Source: Rhabdophis nuchalis (taxonomy: Eukaryota > Chordata > Lepidosauria > Squamata > Natricidae). From it: a stretch of 64,000 nucleotides of DNA. Shown one piece after another: positions 51,864 to 63,384 of this stretch. How positions within the stretch are numbered: the first letter of the stretch is position 1; each line of letters opens with the position of its first letter. The translations under genes were made by a program, and so were the position numbers. The notes below the pieces were generated by a model. It saw nothing but the letters and a program-made list of their open reading frames with translations, did no database searches and was not told the DNA's origin. The DNA lies in the NCBI GenBank assembly GCA_039707465.1, contig CM077651.1:26013019-26077018 (forward strand), given 5' to 3'.

Positions 51864-51998
51864 AGTCTGTGGAGATTCTCAGTCATCCAGGTCATAGTTT
51901 CTCAAAGATTCTTTTTCAAAGGGCAATTGGAATGTTTTTCTGTTGAGGACGAAGAACAAAATGTTTTGCTTCTCATCCAAAAAGCTTCATCAGTTGTG
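51864..51998 (-). mobile_element. Penelope-like terminus with a nearly complete hammerhead core
   Basis: Minus orientation: ACAACTGATGAAGCTTTTTG then GATGAGAAGCAAAACATTTT. The first core CTGATGA (51993-51987) is intact, and stem II is GCTT/AAGC. The second core has AAAAC where GAAAC is expected, and the GTC cleavage triplet is changed. The distal part (GAGAATCTCCACAGACTTG) matches 21064-21090. Confidence 0.75.
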
Positions 51999-53059
51999 AT
52001 GGCAAGGGAAAGGGGGGGGGGGTGGATGGAAGGATGGGTATTGACCATTGATACTGGATGGTGGGGGGTGGGTTTTAAAGAGGGGTAAAAGAAGTTATTT
52101 ATGTTAACATTGAGCAGCCCTCTCTCAATATTATCAGGGGGAGAGATAAGAGAGGACCTATCTTCAGTCTACAACGCAACCCTTTCAACAGTTCCAAGAA
52201 GATTCCATAACCAATTGCATTGTGATTCAGGTGATCCTGAGTGCAAAGATAAATCTCCAAGTGGCCTCATGAGGTCTCAGGGAGAGAGCTAAGGACCAGG
52301 TAACTGCAAAGAAATACAATTCTTGCATCCTTCTCCATCATTTGGTCAGAACCTATCCTTCTATTCCCCCGCCCCCATTTCAGTATCAACAATCAGTAAC
52401 TACCCTTCCATCCCCCAGCATCACAAACTAAACTAAGCCTCAATCTTAGATCCATTTATAGCAGAGTTGACATACTTTGAAAGATTTCTGTAACAAAGAT
52501 GACTACACCTTTCATGTGAAATAATTTGAACATTTGAGAACAAGATAATAATAGAAATTATCAGCAAGATTTATTAATGTTATTGCTATTAATGTCTGAG
52601 TGTTTTACTAAAATAATGTGGGCGTCTATAAATATCTAAAGACATAATCCTATGTTCATTTGCTAGAGTGCAATTCCACCAAATTGACTGGAATTTATTT
52701 GTAAGTAGAATGGATAAAGCTGTAATTTCAAGGTGTTATATAGACATACTTATCACTGTTGAACTTTCTTACTACTGGTCTAATTATTTATACATAGTCA
52801 TTTTTATATTTCGTGTGGTAACATTCCTTTCTGGAATACACATCTTTTTGATGCAGCCATAATCAAACAATATATTCATTTATTTATATTTCACCTTTCT
52901 TCCAAGAATCTAAGAAGAACATACATAATTATTTCATTCTTCATTTTTCACATTTTATTAGAAAACCCATCAAATTAACTCAGATTGCCTACAAATGACC
53001 ATCCTATGAGTGTATCTGAATGAATATTTTAATATGAGTCTCCCCACTTTAAATTAATG
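51999..53059. other. Intronic stretch, nothing recognised
   Basis: A G run at 52012-52023 and a GGTGGGGGGTGGG stretch; no gene or named element. Confidence 0.45.
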
Positions 53060-53067
53060 ATCTAGGA

Positions 53068-53229
53068 CAGAGGTCTCCAACCCTTGGTCTGTGGCCCATT
53101 ATGGGGCCTTAGCCCATTCAGAACAAATGGTGGGTGAGCATGCATACATAAGCAGCTCCACTTAACACAGAACAATTCACTCTCTCCACCCTTTTCATGC
53201 TGTCGAGCTATAACTATTGGGGACTGCTG
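53068..53229. mobile_element. 162-bp hAT MITE with perfect duplication
   Basis: Starts CAGAGGTCTCCAACCC and ends TTGGGGACTGCTG. ATCTAGGA stands at 53060-53067 and again at 53230-53237, a perfect eight-base duplication. Related to the element at 61715-61950. Confidence 0.9.
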
Positions 53230-53237
53230 ATCTAGGA

Positions 53238-53550
53238 AACTGGAAATAGAAATCTATGGTTGTTTTATCTTCTGATTATAAAAATTGCTGATTAATATAT
53301 ACTGGGGGGACATGACACATAATTTTCAATGCACATACATGTGCAACTGTGGATAAGTATGCAACATTTCAATCTTAAAAATACATTTCTACATAGCTGT
53401 TCAGATGTCTATGCATTTTGGTAAAAAAGATGTTAATGTGACCATTAGAAAGTATACATTTGTTTATAGCAATTACTACATTGCGAACTCAGTACTTACT
53501 ATGTTATATTTATAACTGTTATCATAAAATTTCCTATATGAATGTTTTTT
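53238..53550. other. Intronic stretch, nothing recognised
   Basis: No element recognised. Confidence 0.45.
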
Positions 53551-53870
53551 GTTTTTTTTTTACAAAAAAAGGTTTTATTGGTTTTTACAATTTTTTTTAG
53601 CAAGGAAAGGGTATATAGGGTATAAGAGAAACATTTTGGAGGCATCCATATCGGGGGTGCAGGCCGCCCCCAAGGCTTCATACAAAGATTAATTATTTTT
53701 CCATTTAAGGTGGCAGGAGTTACATATATGTCATTTCACAAAGTTCATGCATTCAATACATTGTTTCTACAAAGCATCCAAAAGAAAAAGTTACAGTATA
53801 TTAAAGGAAATCATTTTTGTAAACCGAGTCTTTTAGATATTGTATCCTCATCCTCCCTCCCAACTATATT
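53551..53870 (-). mobile_element. ORF1-only L1-like insertion, third copy
   Basis: Minus orientation: the last few ORF1 codons (GATACAATATCTAAAAGACT), the shared 3' UTR (GAAGCCTTGGGGGCGGCCTG), AATAAAACC and poly-A at the left. Short similar flanks (AATGTTTTTTG at 53541 and AATGTTTTG at 53871) suggest a target duplication. No ORF2. Confidence 0.8.
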
Positions 53871-55729
53871 AATGTTTTGTTTACATATATTAATCTATTT
53901 TGCCAAAAGGGCCTTAGGGTTAAATAGTAGCAGGTACTATTATCTGGCAGAGATATATTGAACTTACTCATCTATGCTTCATGACATAATGCCTGCCAAA
54001 AATCAGCTGGCTAAAACAATCCGTTTCCTTCAAAAACTGGAATAAGCCATTTACTCATTCTCAATTCAGAATCCTTATGAAAATTCAAAGGCATTCCATG
54101 AGCTGGGTGGTCAAAGGTACAAGGAAGATAAAATATCACATAATACATTATTAAACTATGGAATTCACCACCATAAGAGTCCGTGTTAGCCGTTAACTTA
54201 ACATAACTTTAAACAATGATTAAATGAATTCATGAAGGTTATCAATATCTACTAATTGCATGGCCATACAGATAGTAAGCCTTTTAAAAGTTGGAAACAA
54301 TTGAACAATAACATTTTGGTGCTCATGTTCTGTTTGTGGACTTCTTACAGGTATCCATATGGAAAGAAAAACATTTGATTCAACGTTTTTCTCTCATCCA
54401 GCATGATTTCTGTAACTAACTGACATATAGGACTGAATTTCCTTTTAAAGGAGCTCTACAGCTGACAATGTTAAAATACATTATGCCAATCAGCCTTAAC
54501 ATCAATTCCATTGGTTTTCTAAAGCAGCAGCTAGCAAAATGCAATTCTGAGGTAATGTAGAATTCCCTACTTTTACAACTCTTTTTTTTAGCTGGTTATT
54601 TCTGTTTGTACTGTAAGAACAGACAGATTTGAGTAATGGCATTTGATATCCACTGCACATTTCCACAAGATATCTTAAATGCTCTACAGCATAAAAGCAA
54701 AGTAGAATCCAGACAAGTAGACAAGCAAGCATTTATTTTAAATAAATGAGAAGAACCTGCATGGTCATTATTTCGCCATGGTCTTTGCTTTTCGTGTTTT
54801 TTTCTTTTTTACAATACCATGACACTGAAAGGAAGTCTTCAAAAAGCAGAAAATCAATGTACTATGCAATCAAATATAAAGCTTAATTTTAATTAACCAT
54901 ACAAATTTGGTATGCCCAGAATGAAATTATTAAAGAGTGGGTGAGTTGTCTAGACAGTTAATCTCACTCTCCTATAATCCTCTCATTTTCATTACTCAAG
55001 TGTTCTGCTAAACATAGATATTTACACCATCTCTATTAGCACAATAGCCAGGCTTTGCAGAAATATGAGGCCAGCTAAGCAATTTTGTCTACGAATGGCA
55101 GCTTATTAAGGCAGATAATAAAAATGTTGCCTCGGGTTTTATCTTACCTAAACCCAACTTGAATTTACATTCCTCCTAATCAGCATCTTCAGTACGGTAA
55201 TTGTAAGAAAATGCTCTCTTGAACTATTGTCAATTACTAGCTATATAATTGTTTAAGTTTAAAACATTCTGAAATTGTTACAGAATGGATAGTTCTTGAT
55301 TAAGTATAGGATGTAATGACTATTTAAGATTACTAGTCAGCTGATAGCTAAACAAACATTAGTCATCCAGGAAAACAATGTGTTTCTGAGGAGGAATAGC
55401 AGAATAGCTTGTTTGTGAACCAGTGCCTGCTGTTACACATTATTTTTCATCCCTGAAATAAATAAATATATCTCTATCTATCTTAATCAAATATTCTTCC
55501 CCCTCTCCCTTCCAAACCTATTTGGGGAAAGTGGAATTCTTTTTTTTTTTTTTTTTTTTACAAAATAGCACCCACAAACAAAACAGCAAGAAGTAACAGA
55601 TGGAGAGCAATCATAAAAACTGCTGGGTTATCAATTAAAAAAGCCTATTACATATGCATATTTGTTTAGGTGAGTAACTTAATCCTAACATGAGTATACA
55701 GTTGAACAATACCTTCATTCAGTGATGGG
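53871..55729. other. Intronic stretch with a 20-base poly-T
   Basis: A poly-T at 55540-55559; otherwise no gene or element recognised. Confidence 0.45.
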
Positions 55730-56572
55730 CACCAGGAGGATTTTCCATGTAATATCTCTGCTCCAGGAGCTACACTGTACAAGTGCAATTCAAGGTGCTA
55801 GTCATCATTTATGAAGTATGGCATGGGATGGGATGTCGTTGAGATGGCCTAGTCTTGTCATTTTTGTCTACCCAATAAGACTTGAGGCTTTCTTGGAGTC
55901 CTTTCTTTAAGATAATTGGCATCAGAGGGATCTTGGGAGACCAGCCTTCTCAGTTGTGTCCTCCTTTCTTTCTTTGTAATAGCATTTCTTCCCCTTTCCC
56001 CCCAAATAATTAAAATAACCCAGTTTCTTCTTTGTTCATATTCTGGAATAGCCATTAATATTTGGCTATTCCACATGATTTGGGATGAAGATCCTCTGCT
56101 ATAGCATGTGTCGATATTGGTTAATGCCTTTGGTATAAAGTTTACTGTAACTGTAATCCGTTGCTTCATTTTTGTTACTTTGATGTATTGTTTTTAATCT
56201 TCTTACTGGAGAGGGTTTGTAATCTGCCATAAATCACCATGGATTAGAACAGCCAGCCAGCCTTAATAACTAAATAAATAATAAAGGTGCTCTGATCATC
56301 ATAATTTCAAATGATCTTCTGGTGTCAAACATTTACAGTATTTTCTTCCAATCTATTGTGCTATAATTTTGAATTTTGATATTTATTGGTTTTAATTTTT
56401 ATATTATCCAAATTTTAGCACAGATTTAATAATTTAATAATTGTCTTTTAGATTTTGTATGTGTTATTGGGTTTTTATCTTTCTGTGCATCGCCCTGAGT
56501 CCCCCCAGGGAAAATAGGGCGGTATATAAATAGAAATAATAAATAAATAAATAAATAAGTAAGTAAATAAAT
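55730..56572 (+). mobile_element. Decayed L2-clade LINE 3' part
   Basis: Plus-strand pieces: CTCCAGGAGCTACACTG ('LQELH', the LLRELHWLP motif), AATTCAAGGTGCTAGTCATC ('FKVLVIIY'), and a degenerate C-terminus. A 3' end with TGCATCGCCCTGAGTCCC and AGGGCGGTATATAAATAGAA leads to an (AAAT)n tail at 56540-56572. Several stops; an older subfamily than copies A and B. Confidence 0.72.
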
Positions 56573-57986
56573 TACTTTTAGAATCTTTCACTGAGAAAAC
56601 AAAACAAGTACTTTATTGAAATAAGAAAATATATGGTTCTCCTGCAAACAACTAAGGTCACCCAACAGGAAAGTTAATTACTGCTGGCAAAAGTAAACAC
56701 CTTCCTTAGGCAACCTCTGGATATATCTGGGAGAAAAATCAATTTAGTTTTGAGGGGAGGGATGAAACATTTTTTTAAGTGTGCATTTTTCGATTTATAT
56801 ATTTGCACATAACCCTCCATTTGGTTTGATACAAGACATTGGTTATAATCAGGGATCTGGCTATAATAGTCATGCTGGTTGAGAAATTCTGGAAGTTGAA
56901 GCCCACAAGTCTTAAAGCTGTCAGGTTTGGAGACTTCTGGTTATAATCAAGAATGTCCAAGGTTCAAGAAGTATATACCATGTGTTATTCAGTAAATGAC
57001 ATTAACATTAAAGCTAGCAAGATCACTCTGGATGATCATCAGAAAGACAAGCCATTGAAATATGATGGTCTGCTCACAATAATATATCCCAGCAGAGTTT
57101 TCTCCTAATATGCACTTACCAACTTCTTTCTGAGCTTAAACTCTGGAAAGGGGTATGGCTGTTTTTGTGCAATTGGTAACAAGGTTTGACAGTTTCCAGC
57201 CCCAGTAGGTATACTTCAATAGTTTACTTGTGCACATAATCAATAATACATGAGGAATGGGATGTAAGGAGACAACTGCACTAGAGAAGCAGTGATTAAT
57301 CACTCCAAGGAAAAAATATTTCATTAGGCATCATCATTGGTTCAAAGCTCACATTAAATCATGCTGTGGGTTGGCTCTTGTTTAGCGGACTGTGTGAGTC
57401 CAGCCACTTGCAATCTAAACCATTATCTATGGTCTAGTGCACCAGACTTAATGAATCAACATATAGGCGGTGTTAGACTTTGTTAATTCAGAAAAGAAAA
57501 AGGAGTGAAAAAGAATAGCTGCTAAGCAAAACTGTAGGCAATTGTGAGAAAATGTTTTTTTTCCCTTCTTTAATTCTGTGAACAATTGACTGTTGAAACT
57601 TATTAAACTATAAATGAAATTTATTGAATATCCACTGATATTTTCTTAAGAGGCCCACAACCAAATTTTCAATAAATTCCTCCAGGCAACAACATTTACT
57701 ATGTTAACATTTGAGTCCTACAATCAGAGTTAGCAGCCACCACTGAATTTATCAAGACCAGTTTTCTGTTTTAGGGCAGAAATCCCAATTAAAGCATCCA
57801 CAGCTAGTAACTGCCAGCCATTTTTTTTCCAGCACAATGAAGGAGAGCGCATCTCCCTGCATAATTGGTACCATTGTCAAATTGTTCAACAAATGGTTAT
57901 CACTGCATCACCTGCCCTTTGCATCAAGAGAGATTGCCTTCTTCTTCATTAAGCTTCTTCAGGTACTTGGAAAACATGTCATATAC
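56573..57986. other. Intronic stretch, one possible MITE relic
   Basis: Positions 56870-56938 (TGGTTGAGAAATTCTGGAAG, AAGTCTTAAAGCTGTCAGG) look like half of the palindromic hAT MITE, strongly decayed. Nothing else recognised. Confidence 0.4.
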
Positions 57987-58455
57987 CTGTGATGGTGAAC
58001 CTATGGTGGGGTGCCAGAGATGGCACACAGAGCCTTCTCTGTGGGCACACGCGCCATCACCAGCTGCTCTCTTCCAGGTTCCAGGACATGTGTGTGGGCC
58101 AGCTGGCCTTTGCACCCAGAAGAGAGCAGCTGTCTGGTGCACATGCTTGGCAGACCAACTGCCTGGTGCACATGCGCATGACAGAACCTAGAAGAGCAGC
58201 TGGCCACTATGCGCTGGACAACTGCTCTCTTATAGGTTCTAGTGCGCGCATGCATGATGGCCTTCAGCACGCATGCCCGTGCTGGAATCCAAGAGAAAGC
58301 AGCTGTCCACTGCGCATACATGCGACAGAACCTGGAAGAGCAGCTGGCCACCATGTGCATGCGCAACCGCCAGCTCCTCTTTTCCGGATTCTGGTGCTCT
58401 GGTGCACACGTGTGCTCCAGTTTTGGCATGGTGCCAAAAAGGTTAACCATCACTG
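57987..58455. mobile_element. 469-bp hAT-type MITE
   Basis: Ends CTGTGATGGTGAACCTATGG and AAAAGGTTAACCATCACTG are inverted. The interior is rich in GTGCACATGCGC-type and TCTTCCAGGTTC-type subrepeats. An eight-base duplication is not clean (four of eight). Open frames across it are not genes. Confidence 0.75.
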
Positions 58456-58976
58456 TCAATCATCTTTTCTCAAGGACAGAAGATACTGAGTTACTTCAGG
58501 TTCTTCTCATAAGACTGTTCACAGTCCCCTGTGTATTCTTATAGCCTTTTATTATATCTGCTCCAGCTTTTCTAACTTATTCTTAAAATGCAGTGCCCAG
58601 AACCTAACAGAATAGTCAAGAAAGAGTAAGCTGTTATTGGGAGAGTACATTCAAACATTGCACTTTCCAACAACATCCATTCCAAATGTCACAATTTAAC
58701 ATTCTTTCAATATTCCTGTTAAACGTAATGACATATGTGGTGGAAATGCACGTTTCATTAGTCAGTGCTTATATGAGTGGATGGATTTAAGCTCTTGGCC
58801 TTAATGGTGTGGGATAAATTCAAATGGCTTGTGATTTCAGTACATAAATAGAAGATTTGAGATTTGTAGTGACCCAGTAGAAATTACGTTTTTAAAAAAC
58901 AAATCAGTAATTGTAAATAGTCAATTGTCAATTGTGAGCTTATTTAAATATTGATCAACATATAACATAACAGGCC
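58456..58976. other. Intronic stretch, nothing recognised
   Basis: No element recognised. Confidence 0.45.
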
Positions 58977-58980
58977 TTTT

Positions 58981-59794
58981 TTAAAAGGCCTCCGCCTCTT
59001 CTACTGTTTTAATTCTCACTCTCCCTCCATCCCAGAATACCAACATTCCTTCCGGCATCAACCATTTGAACCATATTCCTTTTTTGTATAATTTTTTTGA
59101 CAAGAAGGAATAATTCCTTCTTATCTCTCGATTTTTTTTTGGAATCTGCTTCAATATGGCTACTTCTTTTTGTTGGTATATCAAAGGCCCCTCCTGTTGT
59201 GCCCTTAGAATCTCATCCCTTGTGGACCTTCTTACAAATTTAATGTGTATCTCTCTAGGTACATCATTTATTCTGGCATATGCTGAATTAATTCTGTAAA
59301 TCAGGTCTATGTCCCCCCAGATATATTCTTTACTCTTTTTTATATATTCTGCTAAAATTATACTCATAAAATCCTTCAGATCCTCTGCTTGTAACTCTGG
59401 GACGTTCTGAAACCTTAAAAAAAAAAGACATTCTTTCTAATTCCATCCTTGACATATGCCCTGAAATATCTATGTAATCTTTTTGTAATTCCCTTATCTC
59501 ATCTTTCATCTTAACTGCTCCCCCCTCCACCACTTCAATCTTTTGTTTATTTTCTATTACAGTTCTTTGTATCTCCAACAGTTCTAGTCTGGATCTTATC
59601 ATGTCTTTCCGTATTTCTTTTATTTCTTTCATTATGCTTTGAAGCATTTCATCTATTGTTAATCCTTGAATGTCCTCTCCTGCTGCTTCTTTTTGTAGCA
59701 TTGTAGAAATCTTTATCTGTTGCAGAGTAGGACTGGCACTGGTTGAAGTTGGAACAGAAAGAGACTTTCCAGTTGGAGGCTTTCTTAAGGTCAT
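58981..59794 (-). pseudogene. L1 ORF1 protein gene, broken by one frameshift
   Basis: Start ATG at 59794 (MTLRKPPTGKSLSV), following the GC-rich leader. The first frame encodes a heptad-rich coiled coil (EMLQSIMKEIKEIRKDMIRS, QRTVIENKQKIEVVE, MKDEIRELQKDYIDISGHM), as in L1 ORF1p trimers. At a run of T/A bases near 59417-59427 the frame changes, and the RNA-recognition and C-terminal domains continue in another frame to 58981 (DIDLIYRINSAYARINDVPR, VRRSTRDEILRAQQ, WLMPEGMLVFWDGGRVRIKT). A homopolymer indel is the simplest cause. The last 30 or so residues are missing. Confidence 0.85.
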
Positions 59795-60680
59795 TGCTAA
59801 AGTTTTAAAACTTTATGCCAAAAAGATGGCGTCGGTGAGCAAGCAGTCAGTTAAGTCCGAGATATCAGGAAAAGTCTGTGTCAGACTTCAGAACTCGTAT
59901 TTTATAAAATCCAGAGAGATAGTTGTATTATCATTTCCAGAAAAAAATAGGAAGAATCCACAAATTGGGAGAAACACTAAGAGCTCCTTAGGGGGGCATT
60001 TAATTATTTTTTTAAAAACTTCTAATCTTGTAAAGTTGAAAGAATGCTCATAGTTCCAAAAAAAAATTTCAGCTGGGAACAAAGAAACGCCATTTTCTCG
60101 CCTCAGTGCCGAAAGAGAAGAAAAAGTAAAAGTCCCATTTCATTTATAATGAGCCTCAGATACAAAATTGCCACTGCAATTCCATATATGGAAAAACATT
60201 TCCTTTTAGATAGTGATAAATCGGATGTTAACAATCTTCTCTCTCCCCAGCCCGGGGAGCATTTTAAAACGCCGCTTTTGCGAGGGGGGGGGATTGCAAA
60301 CAACCTCCCCCCTCTATTCTTCTTTCCATAAATGAATGAATGTAAATAGCAAAATAAAACTCACAATCCACACTATTAATACCGAAGCGCCGGTGCGTTC
60401 CTCCGGCTCCGGCAATTCAGCCCGATCTTCGTTTTCTGCATCTTCCGGCTTTCATCGGCGAGAAGGCAGTCCCCCCTCCCCACTGTCAGCCCTCCAGCTC
60501 CTAGGGCGAGGCGGGAGAGATGCCCAGCCGACCGCCGTCAACTTGGGGTTCTCCTGCAGCCGCCCATACGGTTAGGGAGTCATCCAGACCCCCCTATGCC
60601 CCCGAAGGCGCCCACCAGAATGGCAAAGCGGCGGACGTGTCGGAGGACACGTCCGTCGCGTCCGAGAACCGGAAACCAAG
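59795..60680 (-). promoter_or_regulatory. L1-like 5' UTR, GC-rich
   Basis: The GC-rich leader upstream of ORF1, with CGGCG, CCGGCTCCGG and GGACGTGTCCG-type CpG-rich blocks (60380-60665). In L1-type elements this region holds the internal pol II promoter. The function is inferred from position and composition only. Confidence 0.5.
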
Positions 60681-61714
60681 TCAACATTATTAACGTTAAT
60701 AAAAAATAGAGACTAACTCAAGAGTTCATCAAGGGCATCCTGGCCTACTGCAAATCAAGAGTCATGAGACAAAGCCATTAGAAGAGAGGAGGAGCACATA
60801 ATGTACTCATGGTATCCTGCACTCCAAGTTCCTGTCTTTGAAGGATTAACAAAGCATACATGCCTGCTCAAGCTTTGCTGAATAACAAAATATAACTCTT
60901 TGCTTATTCATTATTTATGCCACATTATTTCCCTCTAGGAATGACATACTAAAAGCTTTAACTTTTAATTTAAAAATCTTTGTTCAGTTACTTAATTGCC
61001 AATTAGCAGATTCTTAATGAATGAAGTTAGTACTTCACTACTGATTTGCAATTAGCATGTTTTATCTCAGAACTGCTCAAGGGTATTTAATTATTTTTAT
61101 GAATTAAGATCTTTCTCTAGCAGAGTTCTCAATACTGGAAGGAAGGAAGTCAACTCCACTCAATCTAGAGTATAGTATTTATACAAATCTTTCCTGAAAA
61201 CTGGCATTCCTATAGTATATTAATTAAATGAATCTATCAATCATTTTATACTTTAACCAAAACATTTTGTTTGGATTCTCAGAAATTTGTCTAGATACTT
61301 GGATGATTCTTCAATCCTTATATAATTTAAATCATTGAGTTGTTTTATTAAATTGTTTTAATAAATTTATTTTGTCTTATTAATTTATTAATCATTACAT
61401 TATTTAAAGAATTAAGGAATTATTAAATACATTCAATGACTTTGAGTTTATTAGCATAATTTAATCAAGGCTTTAAAAGTAGGAGCTCGTTTGCGATGCT
61501 ATAGGAAAAGAAATTACCTGGCATTAAATGCACGTACAGTTAAAAAGATTTTGGAGAAAAGACTTTAAAAAGAACTATGGTACTCCAGGATAAATAAGTG
61601 TATTATGAGTGGATTAATTGTGCAATTCAGTGCACCCACTTCTTGACTTCAGTTGCTACTCTAAGATCCAGTGCACTAATATAAGCAATGTAAGCAACTG
61701 GTCCCTTAAAACAG
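60681..61714. other. Intronic stretch, nothing recognised
   Basis: AT-rich with many short ATTAAT-type runs; no gene or named element. Confidence 0.45.
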
Positions 61715-61950
61715 CAGTCCCCAATCTTTGCAGCCTGGCAGCCAGGCTGGGGGAGGAGGGGAGGAAAAGGAAAACTGGGCCACGCAATGTGCACAGATCT
61801 TCCATGAGTGGCAGGCTAGCATGCATGTGTGTGAGTGCCCATCAGGCCCTCATGCACAAGTTGAGCTGTGTGCACTGTGCACATGCGCCACACAATTTCA
61901 AACAGGCCATGGCCTGGTAGTGGGCTAGGCCCACGGGTTGGGGACCTCTG
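61715..61950. mobile_element. hAT-type MITE
   Basis: CAGTCCCCAATCTTTGCAGC at the left and GGTTGGGGACCTCTG at the right are inverted ends of the same type as 53068-53229. TTAAAA occurs on both sides; a full eight-base duplication is not certain. Confidence 0.75.
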
Positions 61951-61964
61951 TGTTAAAATGTTTC

Positions 61965-62060
61965 TTGGCTTGAACAACTTTGAAATGTGTTGTTGCTGGC
62001 TGGGCAATTCTGGGAGTTGGTCCACATGTTTTTAACTTGCTGAAGTTGAGAAACGCTGCA
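61965..62060. mobile_element. Palindromic hAT MITE, decayed copy
   Basis: Matches the right arm of the 22500-22634 element (GCTGGCTGGGCAATTCTGGG, AAGTTGAGAAACGCTG) and a worn left arm (TTGGCTTGAACAACTTTG). Confidence 0.7.
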
Positions 62061-62646
62061 TTCGACTTCCCAAAGATGTGGTACAAAAGCTGTATCCAGG
62101 TAATACATTGAAGGTGCAAAAAAAGCAACTAGTCTAGAAAAATTATTTTGGCTGCACAAATCCAGACAACCTTTAGATGACAGCAAATGTCATTATGGGA
62201 TGTGAGTCATGTGACAATAAAACCGTATTAACTTTCTGTATAGACCCAGTACTTTCAAGATATATTTCTCTAGTATGTATTAGCTCTCTTTCAGTGAGCC
62301 AGTCTCTTTGAAAACACCGGTGGCATTCATTTCCAGATGTTCAACAGAGAGTATGCTATTTAAAATGTGTGCATGAGGTTTTATGCACAAAAATGTAAGT
62401 GGGTCAATTGAAATGATTGAAAGAAATTACCTTTGTTGTTTTCTGGCTAATGCCTGTTTACAACTACTTATTCTCCCTCATCTGCAGCTTTGATGCTCCA
62501 TATTTAAATAACAAAAAAATACAGGCACAAAGTACCAGCCAATCATGATTCATACAAGTGTGAGATAAAAGAAGTGACTCAGATTTGATTAGCAAACAAT
62601 GCTGCAGAGAGTAAACTGGAGTGAAGAACTGTTTTCTGGTTCCGAT
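62061..62646. other. Intronic stretch, nothing recognised
   Basis: No element recognised. Confidence 0.45.
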
Positions 62647-63384
62647 CAGAGGTGGGTTCCTACTGGTTCGGCCCAGTTTGGCCGAATAGATAGTACCTCG
62701 GATGGACATGTGACCGTACTGGTTCTATCCTGGGCACCGCCATCTTTATTTTCTGTTCTGCATGTGCATAGAACAATCTTCATTGAAAAAATGTAATTTC
62801 CCCCCTTTTTTTAATGGTGTGCACATGCCAGTCCCAGAGAGGGGCCATTTTTGGCAAAAGCGGAGGTGTTTTTGCCTTCCCCCAGCCCCATAAGCAATCT
62901 GCAGGCTTCAGCAGGGTGGGGTGAAGACAAAAATGCCCCCATTTTTGTGAAAAATAGGTGAAACTGGACCATTTTTTACAAAAACAGAGGCATTTTTGCC
63001 TTCCCCCAGCTCTGCTGAAGCCTGTAGACCAGGGGTTCCCAAACTTGGCAACTTGAAGACTTGTGGACTTCAACTCCCAGAATTCTCCAGCCAGCAGAGG
63101 GCTTATGGGGGCTGGGGAAGGCAAAAACATCTCCGTTTTTTGCAAAAACTTGGAGCCAGGGGGGCAAAACCATTTTTTACTTACTGGGTAGTTTGCAGGC
63201 GCTCCCTTAGCTCCAGCGAGGCTAAAACTTTTCACCGCCATTTCAGTGGGCATGGCTTGGTGAGGGGATCATGTGACTGAGTGTGCGTGAGTGATGTCAT
63301 GTTGGCCACGCCCATTCAGTCACATGTCCCCCATCTAGCCACATCCACCGAACCGATAGTAAAAAAATGTGGAACCCACTCCTG
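62647..63384. mobile_element. 738-bp non-autonomous hAT-type element
   Basis: Ends CAGAGGTGGGTTCCTACTGG and GTGGAACCCACTCCTG are inverted. The flanks GTTCCGAT (62639-62646) and GTTCCAAT (63385-63392) agree at seven of eight bases. Same end type as 19652-20505 and 29745-30135. It contains a half copy of the palindromic MITE at 63030-63095 and internally repeated GCCTTCCCCCAGC blocks. Confidence 0.85.

Larger units (their letters stand above)
58977..60680 (-). mobile_element. L1-like copy with 5' UTR and ORF1, 3'-truncated
   Basis: Minus orientation: a GC-rich 5' UTR (about 60680-59800), then ORF1, ending abruptly at GCCTTTTAAAAAAGG within ORF1. TCAACATATAAC at about 58954 and TCAACATTATTAAC at about 60681 may be a worn target duplication. 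It is related to the ORF1-only copies but keeps the part those have lost. Truncation at the 3' side is unusual for L1-type insertion. Confidence 0.8.

Noticed and set aside
57865..58544. Overlapping frames of 100-166 codons on both strands
   Set aside because: They fall in a hAT MITE with GTGCACATGC-type subrepeats and have no protein motif.
60360..60660. GC-rich block as a host promoter CpG island
   Set aside because: It is directly upstream of an L1 ORF1 on the same strand and fits that element's 5' UTR.
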